From: Gammaproteobacteria bacterium
Lineage (GTDB): Bacteria > Pseudomonadota > Gammaproteobacteria > Steroidobacterales > JABDLF01
NCBI GenBank assembly: GCA_013003115.1
Contig: JABDLF010000058.1
Coordinates: 1-64,000, forward strand
Direction of reading: 5' to 3'
Length of the DNA: 64,000 nt
The stretch's first letter is position 1; every line of letters begins with the position of its first letter. The translations under genes and the position numbers were made by a program. Positions 55,697 through 63,406 of the stretch are shown piece after piece. The notes under the pieces were generated by a model. It did no database searches. It was not told where the DNA came from and saw only the letters and a list, made by a program, of their open reading frames with translations.

Positions 55697-55817
55697 CACT
55701 ATGCAGCGTGCCCTGCGACCCTGGCGGGCCGCTTGGGCGCGACGTGCCGGTCTCAATTCAGGGCGTGGCGATTAGATGGTGGCGGGCCACCAGGTTTTCA
55801 AGGGGGGGCCAGGCTGA

Positions 55818-56486
55818 TCAGCCGGGCTGAAGTGCACCGTGGTCTATATGCCTTAGCTTGTCTCGCTGACCCAGGCGATAAAAGGAGCGTATCTCCGGCA
55901 GCAGCCCGCGAACGCGGCGCCTGCCGAAAAAGACCCTTGCGAGCCGCAGGCAATATTTGCCGGCGTAGCGGTTTGCCAGGCGATACCTTTCATGTTCGGG
56001 CTGCGCGAGCCGGGGATCGAGAACCGGGCGCTCGAACAGCGAATGATGCAGCGCCCGCGGAACCTTTCCCGAACTCTGCCCTGCTGCAAGCACAGCCGTG
56101 CAGACGTATTTGTCGACCTCCGCCTGCAACTCAAGTTCCAGCAAAGAAACGGCATGACCCGCCGCCGCTCGCCAGGTCAGATATAAAAAGTGGCTTATAC
56201 CTTCCAGCACCGTCCAGAAGTCATCGAGATTGGAGTCGTTCAGTTCTGAGTGCGGGTTGTTCTCGCCAAGACGATTCAAAACCGATTCGTCGAGGTAAAG
56301 CGCGAGCCTTGCGCCCTCCTCGTCTTGCGCAACAAGGAGTTTTTCCGGCACGTCCCGCGGGTTCCCTGCCTCACCTTCCAGTGTCTGGGCGGCAACCTTG
56401 TCTGTCACCAGAAAATCGGCAGCGCTATGACCGCCCGCAACGCTGTAGATTCGTTCCAGTAGTCTCTGCGTGCGCTCGACGATCAT
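55818..56486 (-). CDS. Conserved-looking hypothetical protein A of a two-gene unit near groESL
   Basis: This is a 222-residue soluble protein that I do not recognise. RTQRLLERIYSVAGGHSAADFLVTDKVAAQ at the start, LYLDESVLNRL and SNLDDFWTVLEGISHFLYLTWRAAAGHAVSLLELELQAEVDKYVCT are the most structured-looking parts. The C-terminal third is basic (RLARVFFGRRRVRGLLPEIRSFYRLGQRDKLRHI). There is no signal peptide or membrane segment. The ATG at 56484-56486 lies 16 bases after the stop of the next gene upstream, so the two are probably co-translated partners. The two histidine-rich, acidic stretches could bind metal, but nothing more can be claimed. Confidence 0.7.
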   Translation of the reverse strand: MIVERTQRLLERIYSVAGGHSAADFLVTDKVAAQTLEGEAGNPRDVPEKLLVAQDEEGARLALYLDESVLNRLGENNPHSELNDSNLDDFWTVLEGISHFLYLTWRAAAGHAVSLLELELQAEVDKYVCTAVLAAGQSSGKVPRALHHSLFERPVLDPRLAQPEHERYRLANRYAGKYCLRLARVFFGRRRVRGLLPEIRSFYRLGQRDKLRHIDHGALQPG

Positions 56487-56502
56487 ACGGGGCTCGCAGG
56501 CG

Positions 56503-57135
56503 TCAGTGCTGCGGGCTTGCTGACGAAACCGCCACGGGCTGAACACCCAGTTTCCGCAGGAGCGCACCGGCGCGTTTGCTGCCGGTTTTCATCCAGATCT
56601 CATATAACCTGAGGATGTCACCGTTACTGCTCATCCCGGTGCCTTCACTGACTTCCCATAGCACGTCCACGAAGCCCTGAAACTTGCGGGCCAGTTCCCG
56701 ATAGACGCTGGCAAACCCATGCCCGTTCTGCGTGCCCCGGAGGTGGTTATGCAATGACCCGTAAGCATTGCCGCCCATGGCCACATAGTAATCAACGTCG
56801 ACCAGACGACGCGCAAACATCTGGCTGAAAAAACCGGCGACAAACAAGGAGACATCACCGAGCCTGCGCAGCGCCTCGTTCCTCTGGCGCTCACTGTTCG
56901 CTTCAAGCGCATCACTGAGCATCAGTGCAAGTGGCTTCAGCTGGCGCCCGTCCGGGGTATCTTCGTAGAGCTCTTCTGCCCTTGTGAACATGGTGAGGAT
57001 ATTTACGACGTAATGAACGGTGTGGTCGTCAGCGTTCAGATTTTGATTGACGAGCGCGCTCTCAACCGAGTCCCGGAAGAACTCGCGAACGTTATAAGTT
57101 GCTATGACCTTTCGGCCTCGACTGCCATCTTTCAT
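56503..57135 (-). CDS. Conserved-looking hypothetical protein B of a two-gene unit near groESL
   Basis: This is a 210-residue predicted soluble, largely helical protein of unknown function. Distinct stretches are YNVREFFRDSVESALVNQNLNADDHTVHYVVNILTMFTRAEELYE, the hydrophobic RLGDVSLFVAGFFSQMFARRLVDVDYYVAMGGNAYGSLHNHL, and VLWEVSEGTGMSSNGDILRLYEIW. The central YYVAMGGNAYGSL looks like a conserved core. The ATG at 57133-57135 has GAGGGGG six bases upstream; two ATG codons a few triplets earlier are weaker. It is the first gene of the pair with 55818-56486. Confidence 0.72.
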   Translation of the reverse strand: MKDGSRGRKVIATYNVREFFRDSVESALVNQNLNADDHTVHYVVNILTMFTRAEELYEDTPDGRQLKPLALMLSDALEANSERQRNEALRRLGDVSLFVAGFFSQMFARRLVDVDYYVAMGGNAYGSLHNHLRGTQNGHGFASVYRELARKFQGFVDVLWEVSEGTGMSSNGDILRLYEIWMKTGSKRAGALLRKLGVQPVAVSSASPQH

Positions 57136-57390
57136 CAGCAGCCCCCTCATCACTTGCAGAAAAATTTTTCGCTAACAGTTCCCTTAAACGGTAACAATTT
57201 TCAGCATGACTTCATTAATCCGCGCTTCGCATCGTCTGTCAAGCAACCCGCTCTCGAAACGCACAATTCTTCGCGCCGGCGCGGTTGGCGTTGCTGGAAA
57301 AATGAATGTGAAAGTATTTCAGGAGGTCGTCAGAGGACGATTCAGGCCCTGCCGCCAGGAAAGCGGCATGCGCGTGCGAGCAGTTGCGTT

Positions 57391-57534
57391 TCAACCAGAG
57401 TAGAAACTCAGCAGCAACAGGCCGAGACAGAGCACGACGGCCCAGAGCGCGTCTTCGTGGTTCTCGACGAAAGAGCGCATGCTGTTCTGTCGCTTATCTC
57501 GCGTTTCGGTTGCCATCTTTTTTGCCAATGCCAT
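57391..57534 (-). CDS. 47-residue membrane miniprotein
   Basis: This small frame codes for a charged N-terminal half (KKMATETRDKRQNSMRSFVENHEDAL, residues 5-30) and one C-terminal membrane helix, WAVVLCLGLLLLSFYSG (31-47). The layout is that of a single-pass inner-membrane miniprotein with a cytoplasmic N-terminus. The ATG is at 57532-57534 and the TGA at 57391-57393. No Shine-Dalgarno is visible, but a TATTAT/TATATT -10-like cluster lies 12-20 bases upstream. A perfect CRP palindrome is centred 70 bases upstream, so the transcript may be nearly leaderless and cAMP-regulated. I do not recognise a family. Confidence 0.6.
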   Translation of the reverse strand: MALAKKMATETRDKRQNSMRSFVENHEDALWAVVLCLGLLLLSFYSG

Positions 57535-57548
57535 AAGTGAGTTAGAAT

Positions 57549-57554
57549 ATAATA
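57549..57554 (-). promoter_or_regulatory. -10 element of the miniprotein gene
   Basis: The minus strand reads TATTAT, with an overlapping TATATT three bases further on. A start point near 57542 places the CRP palindrome at about -62.5, the class I distance, and gives a leader of about eight bases. Confidence 0.45.
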
Positions 57555-57596
57555 CTCTTTGGGAACATTAACATAAACACGTAAGTTGTTAAATTC

Positions 57597-57612
57597 TGTG
57601 ACTATCGTCACA
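57597..57612. promoter_or_regulatory. Perfect CRP/Vfr binding palindrome
   Basis: TGTGACTATCGTCACA matches TGTGA-N6-TCACA at all ten conserved positions. It lies upstream of the minus-strand miniprotein gene at class I spacing from its -10, in otherwise non-coding sequence. Confidence 0.7.
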
Positions 57613-57857
57613 AAAACCGGCGCCCCGGCGAATGCTCGTCCAAGCGTCGGGCTTCGCCAGAGCGCGGGCTTTGCTGCATCCGCGTCTTTTCGATCCCCAT
57701 TGCGCCAGCAGGGAAGCGCTACCGTGGCGGCGGAGTATCCATACGCACCGCCCGGCGCTTGTTCCAAAAAGGTCTTGAAAATTCCGAGGCCTGCGGCGGT
57801 CGCCCTAGCCTGCAGGCACGACAACGGGCGACTTCCGCGTACCAATTCTGGCACGCG

Positions 57858-58052
57858 CTAGTCGTCGTAATATTCTCCGAGGTCCCGCGACAACTCCCGG
57901 CGCTCAATGCGCCGCTCGATCTTTCGACGGGCCGCCAGCATGCGCATTTTGCGATCGCGTCGCTCGGCGCTGCGCAGAAAGGTCTCGACATCAAAATCTT
58001 CTCCGACTCCCCCTTCAGCATCATAAAACTCTGATTCGTATTCCTGTTTCAT
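57858..58052 (-). CDS. PA3496-family-like small charged protein
   Basis: This is a 64-residue protein with an acidic N-terminus (EYESEFYDAEGGVGEDFDVETFL) and a strongly basic helix ending RRKIERRIERRELSRDLGEYYDD. The pattern RRKIE-x-x-x-E-x-R-x-L-x-x-x-L-x-x-Y and the acidic tail resemble the PA3496 family of putative envelope-integrity proteins in Pseudomonas; I recall the family pattern but cannot verify it. The ATG at 58050-58052 is used; a GTG two codons upstream is possible. No membrane segment is present. Confidence 0.6.
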   Translation of the reverse strand: MKQEYESEFYDAEGGVGEDFDVETFLRSAERRDRKMRMLAARRKIERRIERRELSRDLGEYYDD

Positions 58053-58148
58053 GGTCACTCACCCGTGTTGCTAATCATCTACACCACCTGGCATACGTCA
58101 GGCGCTGCGAATATAGGCTGCGGCAGCAAAAAAGCAAGTAAATTTTCA

Positions 58149-58165
58149 GCCGCCCCACGGGCGGC
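58149..58165. repeat. GC-rich hairpin GCCGCCC-CAC-GGGCGGC
   Basis: This is a perfect 7-bp inverted repeat with a three-base loop in the divergent gap between the PA3496-like gene and the aldo/keto reductase. No T-run follows on either strand, so it is not a standard terminator; its position 62 bases before the reductase start leaves a regulatory role open. Confidence 0.35.
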
Positions 58166-58226
58166 CGGAATGGCCTGTATCATGGCAGGCAAAAGTGGCT
58201 GACAGCTGGGGAACATGGAGGACAAA

Positions 58227-59174
58227 ATGCACTATCGGAAGCTGGGCGACAGCGATCTCGAGGTATCGGAAATTGCCCTGGGTTCCTGGCTAACCTATGG
58301 CGTGGGCGTAGCCAAAGAACAGGCCCGGAACTGTCTCAGGCAAGCCTTCGACAGTGGCATAAATCTGATCGACACAGCTAACGTTTACGGCAGGGGTGCC
58401 GCCGAAAGCGTGCTGGGCGAACTACTCCGCGAATTCTCGCGCGAGGATTACGTGCTTGCGACCAAAGTATATTTTCCGATGTCGGCGACCGACAGGGGAT
58501 TGTCGGCAGCACAAATATCCCTGCAACTCGATGGCTCTCTTGCGCGCCTCGGCACAGAATACGTCGATCTCTACCAGTGCCATCGCTACGATCACGAGAC
58601 GCCGCTCGAAGAAACCATGGCCGCGCTGACTCAGGCCGTCGATGCAGGCAAGGTGCGCTACATCGGCTTCAGCGAATGGCCAGCGGAAAAGATCAGCGCC
58701 GCCCTCGCGATGAGCGGTGTTGCAAAATTCGTTTCGAGCCAGCCACATTACTCAATGCTCGGCCGCTGGCCTGAAGCGGAGGTGATCCCGGTTTGCCGCG
58801 AGAACGGTATAAGCCAGATCGTGTTTTCCCCCCTCGAACAAGGCGTTCTCACCGGCAAGTACAAGCCAGGACAGCCACCACCGAGGGGATCGCGGGGGAG
58901 CGACGATGCGTCCAATCAATTCATGGGTGATTGGCTCAAAAACGAAGTACTGCAAGCCGTTCAGACGCTTCGGACCCTGGCGGACGAAGCGGGACTCACC
59001 ATGGCGCAAATGGCGCTGGCCTGGGTTCTGCAAAACGACAATGTTGCTGCCACGATTATCGGGGCGAGCAGGCCCGGGCAAATTGTCGAGAACGCCGCAG
59101 CCTCCGGTGTCAGGCTGGACGTCGCAACAATGGCTGCCATCGACAAAAACTTGCGCAAGGTTATCCACCGATGA
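58227..59174 (+). CDS. Aldo/keto reductase (potassium-channel beta-subunit-like)
   Basis: This is a 315-residue NADPH-dependent oxidoreductase with a TIM-barrel fold. The catalytic residues are in DTANVYG (Asp, Tyr), ATKVYF (Lys) and QCHRYD (His); the C-terminal GASRPGQIVENA binds the cofactor phosphate. The sequence GSWLTYG, TNVYGRGAAESVLGELL-like and VFSPLEQGVLTGKYKPG resemble the Kv-beta/YghZ group, which reduce aldehydes such as methylglyoxal. The ATG at 58227 is chosen because GGAGG lies five bases upstream; the ATG at 58215 overlaps that site. The TGA overlaps the next gene by four bases (ATGA). Confidence 0.9.
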   Translation: MHYRKLGDSDLEVSEIALGSWLTYGVGVAKEQARNCLRQAFDSGINLIDTANVYGRGAAESVLGELLREFSREDYVLATKVYFPMSATDRGLSAAQISLQLDGSLARLGTEYVDLYQCHRYDHETPLEETMAALTQAVDAGKVRYIGFSEWPAEKISAALAMSGVAKFVSSQPHYSMLGRWPEAEVIPVCRENGISQIVFSPLEQGVLTGKYKPGQPPPRGSRGSDDASNQFMGDWLKNEVLQAVQTLRTLADEAGLTMAQMALAWVLQNDNVAATIIGASRPGQIVENAAASGVRLDVATMAAIDKNLRKVIHR

Positions 59175-59971
59175 CTGATAATCCGGCCAAAGCACCCTCC
59201 ATGTCACTTGCCGGCAGGACGGCCCTGGTCACAGGCGGCACTCGCGGCATTGGCGCCGCCACCGCGGTCGCACTCGCACAATCGGGTGCCCGCGTTTGTA
59301 TAGTCGCGAGAGATGCTGCGCAGGTCGAAAAAATGGTCGACGAATGTAGGGCTTTGGAGCTGGATCTATCGGGTGCCAGCGCCGACCTTTCCCGGATTCA
59401 GGATCTTGACCGTCTCTTTGACCGCTTGTCGCTGAGCAAACTCGACATGCTGATCAACAATGTTGGAACCAATATCCGTCGCGGCGCCGCTGACTACTCG
59501 CGCGAAGAATTTGCTGCCGTCATGAACACCAACCTGATCTCTGCGTGGGAGCTCAGCCGGCTCGCATATCCGCTGCTGCGTTCGAGTTCCGACGCAGCCA
59601 TCGTCAATGTCACTTCGGTTGCGGGCCTGACTCACCTGGGGACCGGCACGCCCTACGCCATGAGCAAGGCTGCCATGATCCAGATGACGCGCAGCCTTGC
59701 CGTTGAATGGGCAGCTGATGCAATCAGGGTCAATGCGGTGGCGCCCTGGTACACGGACACCCCGCTGGCCCGCGGCGTGCTGAACGACCCCGAATATCAT
59801 GCGGCGGTTGTGCGGCGCACACCGCTGGGCCGGATCGCCACGGCGCGCGAGGTAGCCTGCGCCATCGCTTTTTTGTGCTCTGCTTCAGCCAGCTTTATCA
59901 CCGGGCAATGCCTTGCCGTAGACGGCGGCTTCAGCGCCGCGGGATTCGATGGACTCCGTCAGGACGGATGA
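59171..59971 (+). CDS. Short-chain dehydrogenase/reductase (tropinone-reductase-like)
   Basis: This is a 266-residue classical SDR. TALVTGGTRGIGAATA is the cofactor-binding glycine motif, NNVGTNIRRGA is the NNxG region, the catalytic Ser is in NVTSVAGL, and YAMSK is the YxxxK pair. The C-terminal ITGQCLAVDGGFSAAGF is typical. The NNVGTNIR and PWYTDTPLA stretches resemble tropinone reductases, but the substrate is unknown. The start overlaps the aldo/keto reductase stop by four bases, so the two enzymes are translated together and may act in one carbonyl-detoxification step. Confidence 0.9.
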   Translation: MTDNPAKAPSMSLAGRTALVTGGTRGIGAATAVALAQSGARVCIVARDAAQVEKMVDECRALELDLSGASADLSRIQDLDRLFDRLSLSKLDMLINNVGTNIRRGAADYSREEFAAVMNTNLISAWELSRLAYPLLRSSSDAAIVNVTSVAGLTHLGTGTPYAMSKAAMIQMTRSLAVEWAADAIRVNAVAPWYTDTPLARGVLNDPEYHAAVVRRTPLGRIATAREVACAIAFLCSASASFITGQCLAVDGGFSAAGFDGLRQDG

Positions 59972-60079
59972 TTAATTGGCTCGCAGACTACAAATACCTT
60001 ACATTTACCGGACGCCCTCGGCACCCGACTCCCGGCGGATAAACAAGAAATCGCTTCTGGCACCTGCAAAGCTGACAGC

Positions 60080-60334
60080 ATGAATGAAAAAACCCTGCGT
60101 GCACTGGTCGAGGCCGGCGCGATCAAGCGTATAAGAATTGTGGCCAAGGGCTGCGTGTTCCACGTCGAGGCCGACACGCCGAACGGCACCATCACAGCTG
60201 CCACTATGAAAGGGAAAGTAAAAACCTGGAGCACACTCGATGCATCTGCCCGGTGGGTGCGCTCGCTGGGCATTGGTGAGGTCAGGATTCAAATGAGCCA
60301 GTGGCAGCCCGAACAACGCGGCCTGAAGATCTGA
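60080..60334 (+). CDS. Small conserved-looking hypothetical protein (ParC-like pattern)
   Basis: This is an 84-residue soluble protein. It alternates short strands and helices: IKRIRIVAKGCVFHVEADT, TITAATMKGKVKTWSTLDASARWVRSLGIGEVRIQMSQWQPEQRGLKI. The stretch K-x-K-T-W-x-T-L-D-A-x-A-x-W-V-R-x-L-G-I-G is regular enough to suggest a conserved family that I have seen annotated as ParC-like or plasmid-associated, but I cannot assign it. It lies 108 bases after the SDR gene. Its stop codon is 74 bases before the beta-propeller start. Confidence 0.6.
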   Translation: MNEKTLRALVEAGAIKRIRIVAKGCVFHVEADTPNGTITAATMKGKVKTWSTLDASARWVRSLGIGEVRIQMSQWQPEQRGLKI

Positions 60335-60408
60335 GCTACATCCCGAATGATAACGAAGATGCAAAGCCCGCCAGCGCCGCCAGACTGCAGATTGCCAAAG
60401 GACCCGGA

Positions 60409-63393
60409 ATGAACTCAAAAACCTTACTCATTACACTTTCGCTCGCACTCGTATTTTTTGGCACGATCCCGGATGCCGACGCGCGCAGACCGGGCGCAGG
60501 CAAGCCGAGCGGCGCAGATGCCATGCAAAAGGCGTGGGAGCGTCACAAGGCCCTCGAGGAAGAGACGCTATTTCACGGCCTTGAATGGCGCAACATAGGC
60601 CCCGTCGTTCAAGGTGGTCGTGTGGTTGATATCGCCTCGGTACCAGGTTCGCCATATTCTTTTTACGTCGCCTACGCGTCAGGCGGCCTCTGGAAAACAA
60701 CAAACAACGGCGTGACTTTCGAGCCCGTGTTCGACACTCAGGCGAGCATAATCATGGGCGCCATAGCCGTGGATCCTGAGAATCCCCAGACTGTGTGGGC
60801 AGGTACCGGAGAAAACAACTCGTCAAGATCCTCCTACGGCGGCATGGGCGTGTTTCGCTCCGACGACGGGGGTGCGAGCTGGCGAAACGTCGGGCTAAGG
60901 GAAAGCAATCGAATCGGCCGTATCGTCATCGACCCGCGAGATTCAAAGCGCGTGCTGGTAGCGTCGCTAGGGAAACTCTATACGCCTGGTGGCGAACGCG
61001 GCATTTATCTGACGGAGGACGGCGGAGAAAGCTGGCAACAGGTGCTGGCTGGCGACGCTGTGACCGGCTTTGTAGATCTTGCAATAACGCCGGCAAAACC
61101 CGACGTGATGTATGCCGCGGCATGGGAACGATCGCGCACGCCCTGGAACTTCGTGGAAGGAGGCACAGGCAGCGGAGTCTGGAAATCAACCGATGCCGGC
61201 AAGAGCTGGATCCGACTCGGCAACGGGCTGCCCTCCGGAGAACACGTTGGCCGCATTGGCCTGGCCGTCTCCACAAGTCACCCGGATACGCTTTACGCGA
61301 GCGTCGATAACCAGCAGGAGCTCCCCCAAGAGCAATGGGATCTCGGTGACAGCCCCTTGAGCGCCAAGCGGCTCAAGATGATGGGAAAGGAAGAGTTTCT
61401 CAGCCAGGATCCTGAAGAAATAGAGCTCTTCATCCGCAGCAACGACCTCGATACCGACCTCGACGCCGAGAAGCTGATCGCGATGATTAAAAGCGACGAG
61501 CTCAGCATCAGGGACCTCGTCGATGAACTGGACGATGCCAACGCCAACCTTTTTAACACCGACATAAAGGGCATCGAGGTTTATCGCAGCGATGATGGCG
61601 GCCAGAGCTGGCGCAAGACACACGATCAGGTGCTCAGGGAGGTCGTGTATACCTATGGCTACTACTTCGGAGAAATCCGGGTGGCTCCTGACAACCCTGA
61701 CCGCGTCTTTCTGCTCGGGGTACCGCTTCTGCGCTCGGATGACGGCGGTAAGTCCTGGAGCGGAATCATGGGAAATGACATGCATGCCGATCTGCAGGCC
61801 ATGTGGATCGACCCTGCCTATCCGGAGCGGGTTATTGCAGGTAATGACGGCGGCCTCGACGTAAGCTACGACGGCGGCGAGACCTGGCTCAAGATGGACG
61901 CGCAGCCCGTCGGACAGTTTTACACGGTAGCGGTCGACATGGCTGATCCCTACAACGTCTACGGCGGTTTGCAGGATAACGGCACCTACAGGGGCTCCAG
62001 CAAAAATCGCTGGCAGGATGGACCCAGCTGGGCCCGCGTGAACGGCGGCGACGGTATGTACGTAGCCATTGACCCTCGCGACAACAAGACCGTCTATACG
62101 GGTTTTCAGTTCGGCTACTACACGCGCATCGACGCCAGTGGAAAGCGGCACACGGTGCGTCCGCGCGACAAGCTGGGCGAGCCGGCGTTGCGATACAACT
62201 GGAACACGCCGGTCGTTCTTTCGACGCACAATCCTGACATCGTTTATTTCGGCGCCAACAAGCTCTATCGCTCCATGGACAAGGGTGAAACCTGGGCTGC
62301 AATCAGCGACGATCTGAGCCGCTCTGAAAAGCGTGGCGACGTGCCTTATGCAACGATTACGAGTATTTCTGAATCACGGCTGGAATTTGGTCTTGTCTGG
62401 GCCGGCACAGACGACGGCCAGATTCAGGTCTCCGACAATGGTGGCGGCAGCTGGCGCGACGTGGCCCGATCAATTCCATCGAATCGCTGGGTGAGTCGTG
62501 TCGAAGCCTCCGGACATGCCAGGAATCGGGCATACCTGAGCCTCAATGGATACCGCAACGACGACCAGCGCGCTTATGTGTATGCGACCGACGACCTCGG
62601 GCGCAGCTGGCGAAACATTTCGGAGGGGCTGCCATCGGAGCCTGTCAACGTTGTGCGAGAAGACCCTGTAAATGAAGATCTGCTTTACGTGGGCACAGAC
62701 CGCGGCGTCTATGTTTCGATGGACCGCGGCGCGTCCTGGCAGGCGCTACAGAGCGGACTGCCGAATGTACCGGTACACGATCTGGTGGTTCATCCTCGTG
62801 AGCGCGAGTTGGTGGCAGGCACGCATGGCCGCAGCGTGTGGATAGTCGATGTGCTGCCGGTGCAGGAACTCACTCAAAGTGTGCGCGACAGCGGTCTGCA
62901 CCTGTTCGCCCTTGAGGAGATCCAGGCACAGCGGTACTGGCGAGGCCGGCGTTCTCTTTGGCGCCACCGCCCAGAGCACGAGCCGGAGATTAAAGCTCCC
63001 TACTGGTCTGCGAATGCCGGCGAGGCACTACTGGAAGTGCTTGATGATGCTGGCAATCCGGTTTACACCGAGACACTGGAGGCCCGGCGAGGCGTCAACA
63101 ACTGGACATGGCGCCTTGAAATGAATGAACAGCTGGCGCTTGAGGCCGAGCAGGCTTCACTCGCGGCAGCAGATTCTACAGAAGACCAAGAGAACACAGA
63201 TGGAACTGGCAGGCGCGCGCGAGTGGCTGAAGCGGTCAGCCTTGGCCATCCGCTTTATATATTCCCGGGCGACTACACGATCCGGATCAGTCGCGCGGAC
63301 AACAGTGCCGAGACAAAACTAAAAGTTAATGCACCCAAGAAGCTGGAACCAAGGAAGCCTGCGCCGCCACCACTTCGCGGCCGCGACAAATAA
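60409..63393 (+). CDS. Large exported BNR/sortilin-type beta-propeller protein
   Basis: This is a 994-residue exported protein. A signal peptide (about residues 1-25, LLITLSLALVFFGTIPDADA) is followed by many repeats of the Asp-box or VPS10 type: GGLWKTTNNGVTFEPVF, GVFRSDDGGASWRNV, GIYLTEDGGESWQQV, GVWKSTDAGKSWIRL, LDVSYDGGETWLKM, LYRSMDKGETWAAI, IQVSDNGGGSWRDV. These form one or two beta-propellers, as in sortilin/xyloglucanase-like proteins. The C-terminal part (ALLEVLDDAGNPVYTETLEARRGVNNWTWRLE) is a FlgD-like immunoglobulin-fold domain. Residues about 365-430 form an acidic helical insertion between blades (EEIELFIRSNDLDTDLDAEKLIAMIKSDELSIRDLVDELDD). The substrate is unknown. AAAGGA precedes the ATG at 60409. 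Confidence 0.85.
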   Translation: MNSKTLLITLSLALVFFGTIPDADARRPGAGKPSGADAMQKAWERHKALEEETLFHGLEWRNIGPVVQGGRVVDIASVPGSPYSFYVAYASGGLWKTTNNGVTFEPVFDTQASIIMGAIAVDPENPQTVWAGTGENNSSRSSYGGMGVFRSDDGGASWRNVGLRESNRIGRIVIDPRDSKRVLVASLGKLYTPGGERGIYLTEDGGESWQQVLAGDAVTGFVDLAITPAKPDVMYAAAWERSRTPWNFVEGGTGSGVWKSTDAGKSWIRLGNGLPSGEHVGRIGLAVSTSHPDTLYASVDNQQELPQEQWDLGDSPLSAKRLKMMGKEEFLSQDPEEIELFIRSNDLDTDLDAEKLIAMIKSDELSIRDLVDELDDANANLFNTDIKGIEVYRSDDGGQSWRKTHDQVLREVVYTYGYYFGEIRVAPDNPDRVFLLGVPLLRSDDGGKSWSGIMGNDMHADLQAMWIDPAYPERVIAGNDGGLDVSYDGGETWLKMDAQPVGQFYTVAVDMADPYNVYGGLQDNGTYRGSSKNRWQDGPSWARVNGGDGMYVAIDPRDNKTVYTGFQFGYYTRIDASGKRHTVRPRDKLGEPALRYNWNTPVVLSTHNPDIVYFGANKLYRSMDKGETWAAISDDLSRSEKRGDVPYATITSISESRLEFGLVWAGTDDGQIQVSDNGGGSWRDVARSIPSNRWVSRVEASGHARNRAYLSLNGYRNDDQRAYVYATDDLGRSWRNISEGLPSEPVNVVREDPVNEDLLYVGTDRGVYVSMDRGASWQALQSGLPNVPVHDLVVHPRERELVAGTHGRSVWIVDVLPVQELTQSVRDSGLHLFALEEIQAQRYWRGRRSLWRHRPEHEPEIKAPYWSANAGEALLEVLDDAGNPVYTETLEARRGVNNWTWRLEMNEQLALEAEQASLAAADSTEDQENTDGTGRRARVAEAVSLGHPLYIFPGDYTIRISRADNSAETKLKVNAPKKLEPRKPAPPPLRGRDK

Positions 63394-63406
63394 ACCAAAC
63401 GGCTAT

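Larger units (their letters stand above)
57535..57857. other. Intergenic region with CRP site upstream of the miniprotein
   Basis: This 323-base gap holds the AT-rich promoter-like segment at 57541-57555 and the CRP palindrome at 57597-57612. The remainder, 57613-57857, is GC-rich and contains a long minus-strand frame that I judge to be chance. I see no terminator, tRNA or repeat in it. Confidence 0.5.

Noticed and set aside
55632-55800. CIRCE operator before groESL
   Set aside because: The TTAGCACTC/GAGTGCTAA arms are not present; only sigma-70-like hexamers are seen.
57206-57403. Plus-strand 65-codon frame between the hypothetical pair and the miniprotein
   Set aside because: No ribosome site or promoter precedes it, composition is arginine-rich as expected of shadow frames, and it runs into the miniprotein gene.
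57613-57720. tRNA-like stretch (TTCGATCCCC near 57687)
   Set aside because: No D-arm, anticodon arm or acceptor stem can be paired around it on either strand.
57408-57854. Long minus-strand frame of 148 codons overlapping the miniprotein
   Set aside because: It has a different frame from the better-supported 47-residue gene, runs through the CRP palindrome and promoter-like DNA, and its translation has no domain-like pattern.
58149-58165. Terminator between the PA3496-like gene and the aldo/keto reductase
   Set aside because: The hairpin is perfect but has no T-run on either strand, and it lies upstream of both divergent genes.
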